Source: Bryobacteraceae bacterium
Lineage (GTDB): Bacteria; Acidobacteriota; Terriglobia; Bryobacterales; Bryobacteraceae
Direction: 5' to 3'
Assembly: GCA_030039005.1 (NCBI GenBank)
Contig: JASHQT010000187.1
Location: 1 to 11,166 of the forward strand
DNA length: 11,166 nt
Shown: positions 1 through 6,337 of the stretch, piece after piece
Numbering within the stretch: position 1 is the first letter of the stretch
How the letters are laid out: each line of letters starts with the position of its first letter
Notes under the pieces: model-generated
Databases searched by the model: none
What the model saw: the letters and a program-made list of their open reading frames with translations, nothing else
What the model was told of the DNA's origin: nothing
Program-made: the position numbers and the translations under genes

Positions 1-2
1 TG

Positions 3-287
3 TTGCTCATCCTGATCGTCGCCGTCTTCCTGATCCGCCAGTTCCCCAATCACCCCACGCTCAAACCCGCCGCCGTGACCCTCGCCGTCCTTACCGGCCT
101 CCAGGTCCTGCTCGGCTTCACCACCCTCATGATGCTGATCATCATCCCCAACGAAAGTGACGTTACCGTTGTCGTCACCAGCGTCCTGCACGTCACCAAC
201 GGATCGCTCACCTTCGCCGCCGGCCTCGCGCTTTCCATCCTGATTCGCTACAACGTCCGCGTTCCCGCGCTCGCCGCTCTGGTATAG
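3..287 (+). CDS. C-terminal part of a COX15/CtaA-like membrane protein (5' end outside window)
   Basis: The frame is open to the left edge, so the visible 94 residues are only the C-terminus and the true start is missing. Three hydrophobic segments are visible. The LQVLLGFTTL stretch, a polar loop and then LHVTNGSLTFAAGLAL match the pattern of the last helices of heme A synthase (CtaA/COX15), where a helix containing LQ-x-x-LG-x-T is followed by a His-bearing helix (H78 of the fragment). In that family the protein converts heme O to heme A in the cytoplasmic membrane for cytochrome oxidase. The assignment is family-level inference from a fragment; another polytopic protein of unknown role remains possible. 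The stop codon lies 10 bases before the permease start, which suggests co-transcription. Confidence 0.5.
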   Translation: MLILIVAVFLIRQFPNHPTLKPAAVTLAVLTGLQVLLGFTTLMMLIIIPNESDVTVVVTSVLHVTNGSLTFAAGLALSILIRYNVRVPALAALV

Positions 288-297
288 TCGGGTATCC

Positions 298-1701
298 ATG
301 CAAGTGAAGAACCACGGCCTGCGCCGCGAGTTGAGACTGCGCGACCTGGTCTTCATGCAGGTGGTCCTGATCTTCTCCCTGATTTGGATCGGCTTCGCCG
401 CCAAGCAGGGCCCCACGCAATTGGCGCTCTGGCTGATCGCCATCGTCCTGTTCTACATTCCGCTCGCCGCCGTGGTGATGAAGTTAAGCCGTGCGATCCC
501 CGTCGAAGGCGGCTCCTACCAGTGGATCAAGGAAGGTTACTCGCGCTTCGCCGCATACATGGCGGCCTGGAGCATGACCGTCTATGCCATGTTCAGCTCG
601 GCTTCCAACGGACCCACGTTGGCGAATGGATTCGCCTGGGTCGCCGGTCCGCGCGGCGCCTGGATGGCCACCAGTAAACCGTTCGCCCTGGCGCTCACCC
701 TCGGCTTCTGCCTGCTCGCTTACTTCGTCAATGTGCGCGGCCTCCATTTGGCCAAATGGCTGAGCAATTTTAGTTCTGCCCTTTGGTTTGGGATCGCGTT
801 AACCCTGCTCTTTCTTCTCGCCAAAGCCTGGATCGTCGCCGCGCCCCTGGCGCGCGCCTCGTTCTCCTTCGCCTGGCCCAGCTTTTCGCTGCTCACGGTC
901 ATCGTCCTGGCCAAAATGGCGATCGGTGCGCTGAGCGGTTTTGACTCCTCCGCCGTGTTCGCCGAGGAATGCCGCAAGCCCGAGAACGACGTGGCCCAAT
1001 CGGTTCTGATTGCCGCGCCCCTCATCGCCTTGATGTACATCCTCGGAACCGCGGCGCTACTGTCCTACAACACGCCTGCCAACATCGACCTCGCCGCCCC
1101 CGTGCAGCAGGTGATGCACTCCGGGTTCGGATCCGGTCCCGGCGCCGTCGCCCTGACCTGGATCGCCGTCGGTACGTACAGTATCACCCTGATCGCCAGC
1201 CAGGTCGTCTTCCTGGGAATGGTCGCACGCTTGCCTATGGTGGCCGGCTGGGATGGGCTGCTGCCCGGCTGGTGGAGCGAACTTCACCCGGTCTATCGAA
1301 CGCCGTCCAAAGCGATCGGCGCAGTGATGGCAAGTGTCCTGCTCGTGAGCACTTTTAGCTTGTGGGGCGCTGGCAACCAGGAAGCCGTGCAGGTGACGCT
1401 TGCGGCCGGCGTTGCTTCACTTTGCGTCATGTACATGCTCATATTCGGTGTCGTTCTGTTTGCGTTCCGCGCCGCAACTGTGCGCGCGGGCGTGGGTTTG
1501 CGCCTGGCCGCGCTGGCCGGTTTCCTGGTGGCGCTGGTGTCCTTCGTTTTTCAGATCGTACCCCTGGGCGATGTCGCGAGCCCGGCCATCTTCGCCGCCA
1601 AAGTCATCATCGCCATCGGCGCCACCACGGGCACCGGAGCTTTTCTATACTGGCGCGGAAGCGCGCGCGCCCGAGCCTTTACCCCCATACCCGCCGACTG
1701 A
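298..1701 (+). CDS. APC-superfamily amino-acid permease
   Basis: This is a 467-residue polytopic membrane protein with about twelve hydrophobic segments, the usual size for amino acid-polyamine-organocation (APC) transporters. Family signatures are EGGSY (residues 70-74, after helix 2), the SGFDSSAVFAEE stretch with the following RKPEN (213-230, the helix 6/loop signature), RLPMVAGWDGLLPGW (311-325) and HPVYRTP (330-336). The last matches the NP-x-x-x-TP loop of these permeases, with His replacing the usual Asn. It is likely to import an amino acid or related amine by proton symport or exchange; the substrate cannot be read from sequence. The ATG at 298 lacks a clear Shine-Dalgarno sequence, but the start is supported by the proximity of the previous stop and by the first helix beginning near residue 16. 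It ends 116 bases before the membrane-protein quartet, with a dyad in between. Confidence 0.9.
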   Translation: MQVKNHGLRRELRLRDLVFMQVVLIFSLIWIGFAAKQGPTQLALWLIAIVLFYIPLAAVVMKLSRAIPVEGGSYQWIKEGYSRFAAYMAAWSMTVYAMFSSASNGPTLANGFAWVAGPRGAWMATSKPFALALTLGFCLLAYFVNVRGLHLAKWLSNFSSALWFGIALTLLFLLAKAWIVAAPLARASFSFAWPSFSLLTVIVLAKMAIGALSGFDSSAVFAEECRKPENDVAQSVLIAAPLIALMYILGTAALLSYNTPANIDLAAPVQQVMHSGFGSGPGAVALTWIAVGTYSITLIASQVVFLGMVARLPMVAGWDGLLPGWWSELHPVYRTPSKAIGAVMASVLLVSTFSLWGAGNQEAVQVTLAAGVASLCVMYMLIFGVVLFAFRAATVRAGVGLRLAALAGFLVALVSFVFQIVPLGDVASPAIFAAKVIIAIGATTGTGAFLYWRGSARARAFTPIPAD

Positions 1702-1712
1702 GGCTTGCGTTC

Positions 1713-1736
1713 CGGTCACTCACAGGTCAGTGACCG
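1713..1736. promoter_or_regulatory. Operator-like nested dyad upstream of the membrane-protein quartet
   Basis: The arms CGGTCACT (1713-1720) and AGTGACCG (1729-1736) are perfect 8-bp inverted repeats separated by 8 bases. A second, nested palindrome, GGTCA-G-TGACC, occupies 1725-1735, so the GGTCA half-site occurs twice in the same orientation 11 bases apart, about one helical turn, plus once inverted. No T-run follows, so it is a poor rho-independent terminator for the permease. Multiple half-sites on one helical face are typical of a dimeric or cooperative regulator. A weak -10-like GATAAA lies at 1776-1781 with no convincing -35, which would suit an activator-dependent promoter. The regulatory role is inferred. 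Confidence 0.4.
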
Positions 1737-1817
1737 CGTGTGACTGCTCTCGCCCTGGATTTCCTCCAAGGCTTTGATAAACTGAGACCGAACCGAAATA
1801 CCCCGAGCCACATCTCC

Positions 1818-2276
1818 GTGCTGATCACTAACCCGCTCAATTCCTCCGAGCTCGTCTTTCCTACGCTCGAGTGCTTCCACATTGTCGGGTTCGCGCTCTC
1901 CATCGGCACGATCGCTGTAGTGGATTTTTCCCTGCTCGGAGTGGGAATGACCCGCCAAACGCCCGCCCAGCTTCACCGTGACACCTGGCTCTGGACTCTC
2001 GGCGGTCTGCTCCTGATGTTCTTCTCCGGGCTGCTCCTGTTTTCTTCCGACCCCGACATGTACTATCTCAATTGGGCCTTCCTGATCAAAATGGTCTTCT
2101 TCGTCTCGGCCGTGGTGTTCCACTACACCATCCATCGCAAGGCCGTCTCTGCCGATTCACCGCCCTTGAGCGGAAAAGCCATCGCCTGCGTCTCGCTCGC
2201 GCTCTGGGCCGGCGTCATCTTCGGCGGCATCTTCATCGGCTTCATTTATCCGGGGCTGAGTTTCAGCCGAGGTTGA
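1818..2276 (+). CDS. DUF6644-like four-helix membrane protein, type A, copy 1
   Basis: This is a small integral membrane protein with four predicted helices and unknown function. Starting from GTG 1818 it has 152 residues: LNSSELVFP, then helix 1 with ECFHIVG (H21), D36 and LLG (39-41), helix 2 ending in SSDPDMYY, helix 3 beginning at F88-x-x-K91 and ending in HYTIHRK (102-108), and helix 4. It aligns almost without gaps to the protein at 2877-3344 (shared LNSSE, ECFHI, SIG, WTL, SDP, YTIHRK). The start is uncertain. An in-frame GTG at 1740 would add 26 residues, but those codons have weaker C/G third positions, include aga and cga, lie next to the dyad and contain a -10-like sequence. Neither start has a good ribosome binding site. 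The three paralogs have the conserved His at residue 32, so the 1818 start is 11 residues short and 1740 is 15 long. Family naming is from memory of the DUF6644 pattern. Confidence 0.75.
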   Translation: MLITNPLNSSELVFPTLECFHIVGFALSIGTIAVVDFSLLGVGMTRQTPAQLHRDTWLWTLGGLLLMFFSGLLLFSSDPDMYYLNWAFLIKMVFFVSAVVFHYTIHRKAVSADSPPLSGKAIACVSLALWAGVIFGGIFIGFIYPGLSFSRG

Positions 2277-2283
2277 CCGCGCG

Positions 2284-2877
2284 ATGTTGCTCTCCTTCAC
2301 CCAGTGGATCCAGGCCACGGCGTTCTTTACCTGGCTTCGCGGATCGGCCAACACCTATCCCATCATCATGTCGCTCCACATGGTCGGGATCGCCTTCTTC
2401 GGCGGCATGATCTTGATGACGGACCTGCGCCTGCTCGGCGTCGCCATGCGCAAGCACTCCATCGCCGACGTGATCGGTCAGTTTCGCGTCCCCAAGCGCT
2501 GGGGTTTGCTCCTCACCGTCACTTGCGGCATCCTCATGGCCGGCTCCAAGGCCGAAGAGTATTACTACAACGCGTTTTTTCGCGCCAAGCTCATCCTGCT
2601 GGCCACTGTCATAATATTTGAGCTGGTGTTTTACCGCAGCGTGTATGCCGACCCCGCCGCCCTGGACCAAGCGCCCAGAACGCCTGGGACTGCCAAAACC
2701 GCCGCGGCTCTTTCGCTGGTTCTGTGGATCTCCATCGCTTGCTGCGGCCGGGGCATCGGCTATATCGAGCCGCCGCTCGACAAAATTCACGCTCAAATCG
2801 AAATGAAATCTCGTTTCGTCAAACAAGCCGCGCTGGCCGTTCTCGGCCCGCGTCTGGCGGAAGGAAGAAATCCCTGA
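2284..2877 (+). CDS. DUF6644-like four-helix membrane protein, type B, copy 1
   Basis: This is a 197-residue membrane protein with four hydrophobic segments and no assigned function. Visible landmarks are YPIIMSLH (H32) in helix 1, TDLRLLG (46-52) at its end, GSKAEEYYYN (87-96), K102 at the start of helix 3, and CCGR-x-IGY-x-EPP (153-164) after helix 4. It is collinear without gaps with the protein at 3354-3890 over 164 residues; by hand count about 81 positions are identical. It differs by a charged tail of about 33 residues (165-197). The ATG lies 7 bases after the type A stop, with a weak GAGG at 2269-2272. Its last codons overlap the next gene as TGATG, a sign of translational coupling. 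The paired Cys and conserved His could bind metal or heme, which is inference only. Confidence 0.8.
   Translation: MLLSFTQWIQATAFFTWLRGSANTYPIIMSLHMVGIAFFGGMILMTDLRLLGVAMRKHSIADVIGQFRVPKRWGLLLTVTCGILMAGSKAEEYYYNAFFRAKLILLATVIIFELVFYRSVYADPAALDQAPRTPGTAKTAAALSLVLWISIACCGRGIGYIEPPLDKIHAQIEMKSRFVKQAALAVLGPRLAEGRNP
2859..2867 (+). promoter_or_regulatory. Strong ribosome binding site for type A copy 2
   Basis: GGAAGGAAG sits about 9 bases before ATG 2877, inside the last codons of the preceding gene. It decides the start at 2877 over the longer open frame that extends upstream to 2724, and it supports independent or re-initiated translation at the TGATG overlap. Confidence 0.6.
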
Positions 2878-3344
2878 TGCTGCCTATAGAAGCCCTGCTC
2901 CTGCAAACCAATGCAATTTCCGACGCGCTGAACAGCTCCGAATGGGTGTTCCCCATCGCGGAATGTTTTCACATCGCCGCGTTCGCCTGGTCCATCGGCA
3001 TGATCTCGCTGGTGGACTACCGGCTCCTCGGCTTCGGCATCCAGCACTCCAAGCCCTCCGAAGTCGCCCGTGCCACCGCGCCCTGGACCTTGATCGGGCT
3101 GGCCGTGGTCCTGATTTCCGGCCCCGTGCTGTTTCTCTCGGACCCGCGCATGTACCTGCGCAATCCGTCGTTCGTCTTCAAGATGTACGCGCTCGCCGCG
3201 GCCATCCTCTTCAACTACACCATCCATCGCAAAATCGCTTATTCTGACGGTGCATCGTCAACCACGCGCATCGTGACGGCCATCGTTTCGCTCGTGCTGT
3301 GGATCAGCGTCGTCTTCGGCGGTCTGTTTATCGCCTTTGCTTGA
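2877..3344 (+). CDS. DUF6644-like four-helix membrane protein, type A, copy 2
   Basis: This is a 155-residue, four-helix membrane protein that closely resembles the product of 1818-2276. Landmarks are LNSSEWVFP (18-26), ECFH with H32, D47 and RLLG (49-52), a SDPRMY loop after helix 2, F-x-x-K at the start of helix 3, NYTIHRK at its end, and a final helix running to the C-terminus. H32 and D47 fall at exactly the residue numbers they hold in both type B proteins, so all four proteins descend from one ancestor. The start is fixed by the strong upstream Shine-Dalgarno and the one-base overlap with the stop of the preceding gene. The open frame continues upstream, but that part is a shadow of type B copy 1. 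Function is unknown; the position suggests a subunit of the same membrane assembly. Confidence 0.8.
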   Translation: MLPIEALLLQTNAISDALNSSEWVFPIAECFHIAAFAWSIGMISLVDYRLLGFGIQHSKPSEVARATAPWTLIGLAVVLISGPVLFLSDPRMYLRNPSFVFKMYALAAAILFNYTIHRKIAYSDGASSTTRIVTAIVSLVLWISVVFGGLFIAFA

Positions 3345-3353
3345 GGGATTAAA

Positions 3354-3890
3354 ATGATTCTCGAATTTTTCACTTGGCTGCAAAGCTTAAGCTTCATGAC
3401 CTTCATCCGGGAGTCCGGTCTCGAATACCCGATCGTCATGAGCACGCACCTGACCTGCATCGCCATCTTCGGCGGCCTGATCGTGATCACCGATCTCCGG
3501 CTGCTCGGCGTCGCGCTCACCGAGCGCTCCATCGCCGACGTCGTCAATGGACTGCGCTGGTGGAAGCGCGTCGGTTTTCTCATCATGTTCGCGATGGGGT
3601 TCACGCTGTTCGGCTCGAAAGCCGCCGACTATTACCCGAATCCTTATTTCTGGATGAAGATGTCGTTTCTTGGCCTGGTCCTGATCCACGCAATCATCTT
3701 CCGCCCGCTGGTCTACAACCACCCGGAAGAACTGGACAAATCACCCGTGATTCCCACGCGCGCCAAAGCCGCGGGCGCCCTGTCGCTGCTACTATGGACC
3801 AGCGTGCTGTGCTGCGGCCGCCTGATCGGCTACTGGGAACCGCCGCAGCAAAAGGGCCATGCGCCCACCATCGCTGCCGTCACGAAATAA
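3354..3890 (+). CDS. DUF6644-like four-helix membrane protein, type B, copy 2
   Basis: This is a 178-residue, four-helix membrane protein and the second type B paralog. Landmarks fall at the same numbers as in the protein at 2284-2877: YPIVMSTH with H32, TDLRLLG (46-52), GSKAADYYPN (87-96), K102 and CCGR-x-IGY-x-EPP (153-164). The C-terminal tail is only about 14 residues. GAGGG at 3343-3347, overlapping the stop of the previous gene, is a good ribosome binding site 6 bases before the ATG. The gene completes the A-B-A-B series and is followed 21 bases later by the secreted propeller gene. No enzymatic motif is visible. Retention of both type A and type B partners in each duplicated half argues that they work as pairs, which is inference. 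Confidence 0.8.
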   Translation: MILEFFTWLQSLSFMTFIRESGLEYPIVMSTHLTCIAIFGGLIVITDLRLLGVALTERSIADVVNGLRWWKRVGFLIMFAMGFTLFGSKAADYYPNPYFWMKMSFLGLVLIHAIIFRPLVYNHPEELDKSPVIPTRAKAAGALSLLLWTSVLCCGRLIGYWEPPQQKGHAPTIAAVTK

Positions 3891-3898
3891 CCTAAGAA

Positions 3899-3904
3899 GA
3901 GGAG
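3899..3904 (+). promoter_or_regulatory. Strong ribosome binding site supporting a GTG start
   Basis: GAGGAG within a purine-rich run (3894-3906) stands 7 bases before GTG 3912. It fixes the GTG start of the propeller gene, which is followed at once by a good signal peptide. Confidence 0.65.
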
Positions 3905-3911
3905 AACCCTC

Positions 3912-5096
3912 GTGAAGATCCACCGTATACTTCTCGGCGCCGTATTGGCGCTGCCGGCATTCAGCCCGGCATTATTCAGTCAAAGCCTGACATCCACGGC
4001 CCTTACGAACCCGGCGGGAGCGGGAAGCTTGCAACCGAATTGGTCCGTGGCGCCGGACGGAGCGGCGGTGTTCAGTTGGATTGAGCCGTCGCAGGGCGCG
4101 TCACCTCAAAACGACGCATTCGCGCTGAAGTATGCGGTACGCCGTGGAGGCGCTTGGTCGCCCGCGGTAACCATCGCCGCGAACCGGCACTTCTTCCATC
4201 ATCCGGCCGAGATGCCGGAAGTGCTGGCGCTTTCAAATGGCCATTGGTTCGCGCATTGGGTGGAAGCCCCGGGCGGCGATAGCGACGCCGAGTACGTGTA
4301 TGTTTCATCTTCTACGGATGGCAAGCATTGGACGATGCCGGTTCAGGCGCATCACGATCACGGCCCGGTGCAGCATGGGCTGGCATCGATGATCGCGAAT
4401 CCGGACGGCACGGGCTCGATCTTTTGGCTGGAGGCGCTGAAGGGCGAAGACAATCCCGTGTCGTTGAAGCGCACGATCGTGGACGCGGCGGGCAAGGAAG
4501 TGCGCGAGGAGGTGCTGAATCCGGACGTTTGCGGGTGCTGCCCCACGGCGGTGACCATGACGTCCAAGGGGCTGCTCGTCGCGTTTCGCGCGCACACCAA
4601 AGACAACATCCGCGACATCGCGGTGACGCGGCTGGAGAACGGAAAATGGACCCAGCCCAAGATCGTCAGTGCGGATAACTGGGAGATCGAGGCGTGCCCG
4701 ACCAATGCGGCTTCGGTGAAGGCGGCGGGCGATCACGTGGCGGTGGCGTGGTTCACGGGCGCGGGCGACAAGCCGCGCGATCTCATGGCCTTTTCGAACG
4801 ACGCCGGCGCGACGTTCACCAAGCCGGTGCTGTTGAGCACCGGACATGCGTTCGGCTACACGTCGCTCGCCCTCGAAGAAGACGGCGGGGCGGTGATTTC
4901 CTGGCTGGAGCAGAGTCCGGAAGGCGCGAAATTGTTGGTGCGGCGGGTCAGCGCGGCTGGCGCGCCGGGGCCGGTCATCGAAGTGGCCAAGGGCGGACGG
5001 ATGGCGCTGGGCTATCCGAAGCTGTTTCATCACGGAAGCGAGACGCTGATTGCGTGGGGCAACGGGAACAGAGTGGAAACGGCGGCCCTGCGGTAG
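3912..5096 (+). CDS. Secreted beta-propeller (sialidase-fold/BNR-like) protein with a CxCC motif
   Basis: This is a 394-residue exported protein starting at GTG 3912. Residues 1-24 form a signal peptide (KIHR, then a hydrophobic core ending near LFSQS). The rest reads as repeated beta-sheet blades with Asp-box-like motifs: STDGKHW (134-140) and SNDAGATF (295-302), the latter a good S-x-D-x-G-x-T-F match. Related proteins are often labelled exo-alpha-sialidase, but I see no FRIP arginine motif, so glycosidase activity is unsupported. Unusual features are DVCGCC (C207, C209, C210), a fourth Cys in WEIEACPTN (C262), and His clusters FFHHP (94-98) and HHDHGPVQH (147-155), a set that could hold a metal. 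From memory, the CxCC...GCP-x-N pattern recurs in a conserved uncharacterised bacterial family. The gene closes the presumed operon with the four membrane proteins. Its codons end in G more often than those of its upstream neighbours. Confidence 0.75.
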   Translation: MKIHRILLGAVLALPAFSPALFSQSLTSTALTNPAGAGSLQPNWSVAPDGAAVFSWIEPSQGASPQNDAFALKYAVRRGGAWSPAVTIAANRHFFHHPAEMPEVLALSNGHWFAHWVEAPGGDSDAEYVYVSSSTDGKHWTMPVQAHHDHGPVQHGLASMIANPDGTGSIFWLEALKGEDNPVSLKRTIVDAAGKEVREEVLNPDVCGCCPTAVTMTSKGLLVAFRAHTKDNIRDIAVTRLENGKWTQPKIVSADNWEIEACPTNAASVKAAGDHVAVAWFTGAGDKPRDLMAFSNDAGATFTKPVLLSTGHAFGYTSLALEEDGGAVISWLEQSPEGAKLLVRRVSAAGAPGPVIEVAKGGRMALGYPKLFHHGSETLIAWGNGNRVETAALR

Positions 5097-5109
5097 GGCC
5101 GAAGCGGCC
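5083..5109. terminator. Possible bidirectional terminator between convergent genes
   Basis: CGGCCCT (5083-5089) pairs with AGGGCCG (5095-5101) across the propeller stop codon. An alternative stem GGCCG-AAG-CGGCC spans 5097-5109, and a short T-run (5118-5120) follows. The convergent small ORF ends at 5120, so the site is correctly placed for both transcripts. The T-tract is weak, so this is tentative. Confidence 0.3.
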
Positions 5110-5119
5110 AGAAGTAGTT

Positions 5120-5389
5120 TCAGGCCAGATCGTCCGGAACCGCGCCATCGCGCACAAACACGGTCCATCGATCCAACGCCAGGCGAAACGCCGCCTGTGT
5201 GCGCGCGTGCTCCGCGTAGAGTTGTGCCAGCCGCAGGTTTCCATCCGGTAACGGAAGGCTGTCAAGCTCTGGGATCAGGTCCCGGTAATAGCGCGCGGCG
5301 ATACGCCACGTTTCCCGCGCCTCGCGCAACTGGCGCTCGAGAGTCCGTTCGATCTCCCGCTTTCGGAATCGGTCTATTGCAACTGCCAG
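5120..5389 (-). CDS. Small charged helical protein, probable CTG start; unknown function
   Basis: I do not recognise this protein. From CTG at 5389 it has 89 residues. The first half is strongly helical and charged (DRFRKREIERTLERQLREAR), followed by ETWRIAARYYRDL, a short proline-containing loop (LPLPDGN) and a second helical stretch (LAQLYAEHARTQAAFRLALDRW). No ATG or GTG exists in this frame upstream before the stop at 5456-5458. The only conventional start is TTG at 5329, which has no ribosome binding site and would remove the charged helix. CTG 5389 has GGAGGTG (5400-5394) upstream, with six bases between the GGAGG core and the codon. It lies 50 bases downstream of the hydrolase gene on the same strand and may be its last operon partner. 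A frameshift or sequencing error is an alternative explanation for the missing start. Confidence 0.5.
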   Translation of the reverse strand: MAVAIDRFRKREIERTLERQLREARETWRIAARYYRDLIPELDSLPLPDGNLRLAQLYAEHARTQAAFRLALDRWTVFVRDGAVPDDLA

Positions 5390-5439
5390 GATGCACCTCC
5401 CCAGGGTTCGCCTCGGTGCCCCGCCTCCCGCGCGTCGTC

Positions 5440-6333
5440 TTACACGTATGCTACTTCATTCGTGAGCGTCCCGATCTTCTCGATGGTCACCGACACCGGC
5501 CCGCCCAGCTTGTTCAAATCGATGTTTTGCACCGCGCTGCCTTTAGCGGATTTCTTCAGCGCTGTCCCCATCGAAACGATATCGCCCGGCATCAATGTCA
5601 GGTGCTTCGAGAGAAACTCCAGCACTTCCGGAATCTTGTAGAACAGGTTTTCGGTATTGTCTTCGGTCACCAGCTCGCCTTTATGGCTGCACGACACCGT
5701 CAAATTGTGCGGATCGGCAATCTCATCTTTCGTCACCAGCCAGGGCCCCATGCACGCGAAAGTGTCGCAGCATTTGTAGCGGCCCGGATAGCTTACCCAC
5801 GTGTCCACATACTCGATCTCCTTCGCGTCTCCCGCCTTGGGATGGATCGCGCGGTAATGAAATGTATCCTCGCCCCGCATGGTCGGCGACGTGATGTCGT
5901 TATGGATGGTGTAGCCGAAGACGTAATGGTACGCCTGGCGCGCCGCGATGTTCTTCGCCGTTTTTCCGATCACTACCGCCAGCTCCGGTTCCGGGTGCAC
6001 GCGCCCGTAGCCCGGCTTGCACTCGATTGCCCCGTCGTGCCCCACGAGCGCGCTGGCTGGTTTGATGAACATCGCCGGATGCTTCGGCCCTTGCAGGATC
6101 CGGTCGCTGTTCGCGCTATTATTCAGCGCCAGGCAGCAGATTTTGGATGGGCGCCGCACCGGCGCGTACCACGTCACTTCACCCATCGAAAATGTTTCGC
6201 CCGTGCGCCGGAAATCCCCACCCGACTCGATCAGTTCGAGAATGCTTGCCGGCCCCGCGATCTCCGCTAGAAAGCCGTCTTCCGCCACTCCGATCCGGTC
6301 GCGGCCGCGCGCATGAACGCTGGCGAGTCTCAT
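5440..6333 (-). CDS. Fumarylacetoacetate hydrolase (FAH) family enzyme
   Basis: This is a 297-residue cytosolic enzyme of the FAH superfamily, whose members hydrolyse, decarboxylate or isomerise 2-oxo- and 1,3-diketo acids using a divalent metal. Residues 1-60 form the N-terminal domain. The catalytic domain contains RVHPEPELAVVIGK (111-124), where E115 and E117 are the expected metal ligands, GYTIHND (140-146) with D146 as the third, and DTF-x-x-MGPWLVTKDEIADP (190-208). The classic GDIVSMGT stretch (250-257) follows. The segment between D146 and the DTF motif is about twice the usual length. The start at 6333 is preferred over a frame extension to 6372 because it begins at MRLASV, the usual N-terminus, and lies 4 bases after the RidA stop. 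The exact substrate is unknown; aromatic-ring or amino-acid catabolism is likely from the RidA partner. Confidence 0.88.
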   Translation of the reverse strand: MRLASVHARGRDRIGVAEDGFLAEIAGPASILELIESGGDFRRTGETFSMGEVTWYAPVRRPSKICCLALNNSANSDRILQGPKHPAMFIKPASALVGHDGAIECKPGYGRVHPEPELAVVIGKTAKNIAARQAYHYVFGYTIHNDITSPTMRGEDTFHYRAIHPKAGDAKEIEYVDTWVSYPGRYKCCDTFACMGPWLVTKDEIADPHNLTVSCSHKGELVTEDNTENLFYKIPEVLEFLSKHLTLMPGDIVSMGTALKKSAKGSAVQNIDLNKLGGPVSVTIEKIGTLTNEVAYV

Positions 6334-6337
6334 GCTT

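Noticed and set aside
1713..1736. Dyad as a rho-independent terminator of the permease gene
   Set aside because: There is no T-run after the stem; the following bases are GC-rich and mixed, and the nested half-site structure fits an operator better.
1740..1817. Upstream extension of the first type A gene from GTG 1740
   Set aside because: The 26 extra codons show weaker third-base bias, include rare-looking aga/cga, contain a -10-like element and have no counterpart in the paralog. The start remains uncertain because neither option has a good ribosome binding site.
3912..5096. Annotation of the propeller as an active sialidase
   Set aside because: Asp-box-like motifs indicate the fold only. 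The FRIP arginine and other catalytic residues are not visible.
4305..5168. Minus-strand open frame of 287 codons
   Set aside because: It is antisense to the propeller gene, has an Arg-rich shadow composition and no domain pattern.
5050..6270. Long plus-strand open frame of 406 codons
   Set aside because: It runs opposite the FAH-family gene and overlaps the propeller end; its product is Arg/His/Pro-rich shadow sequence with no recognisable domain.
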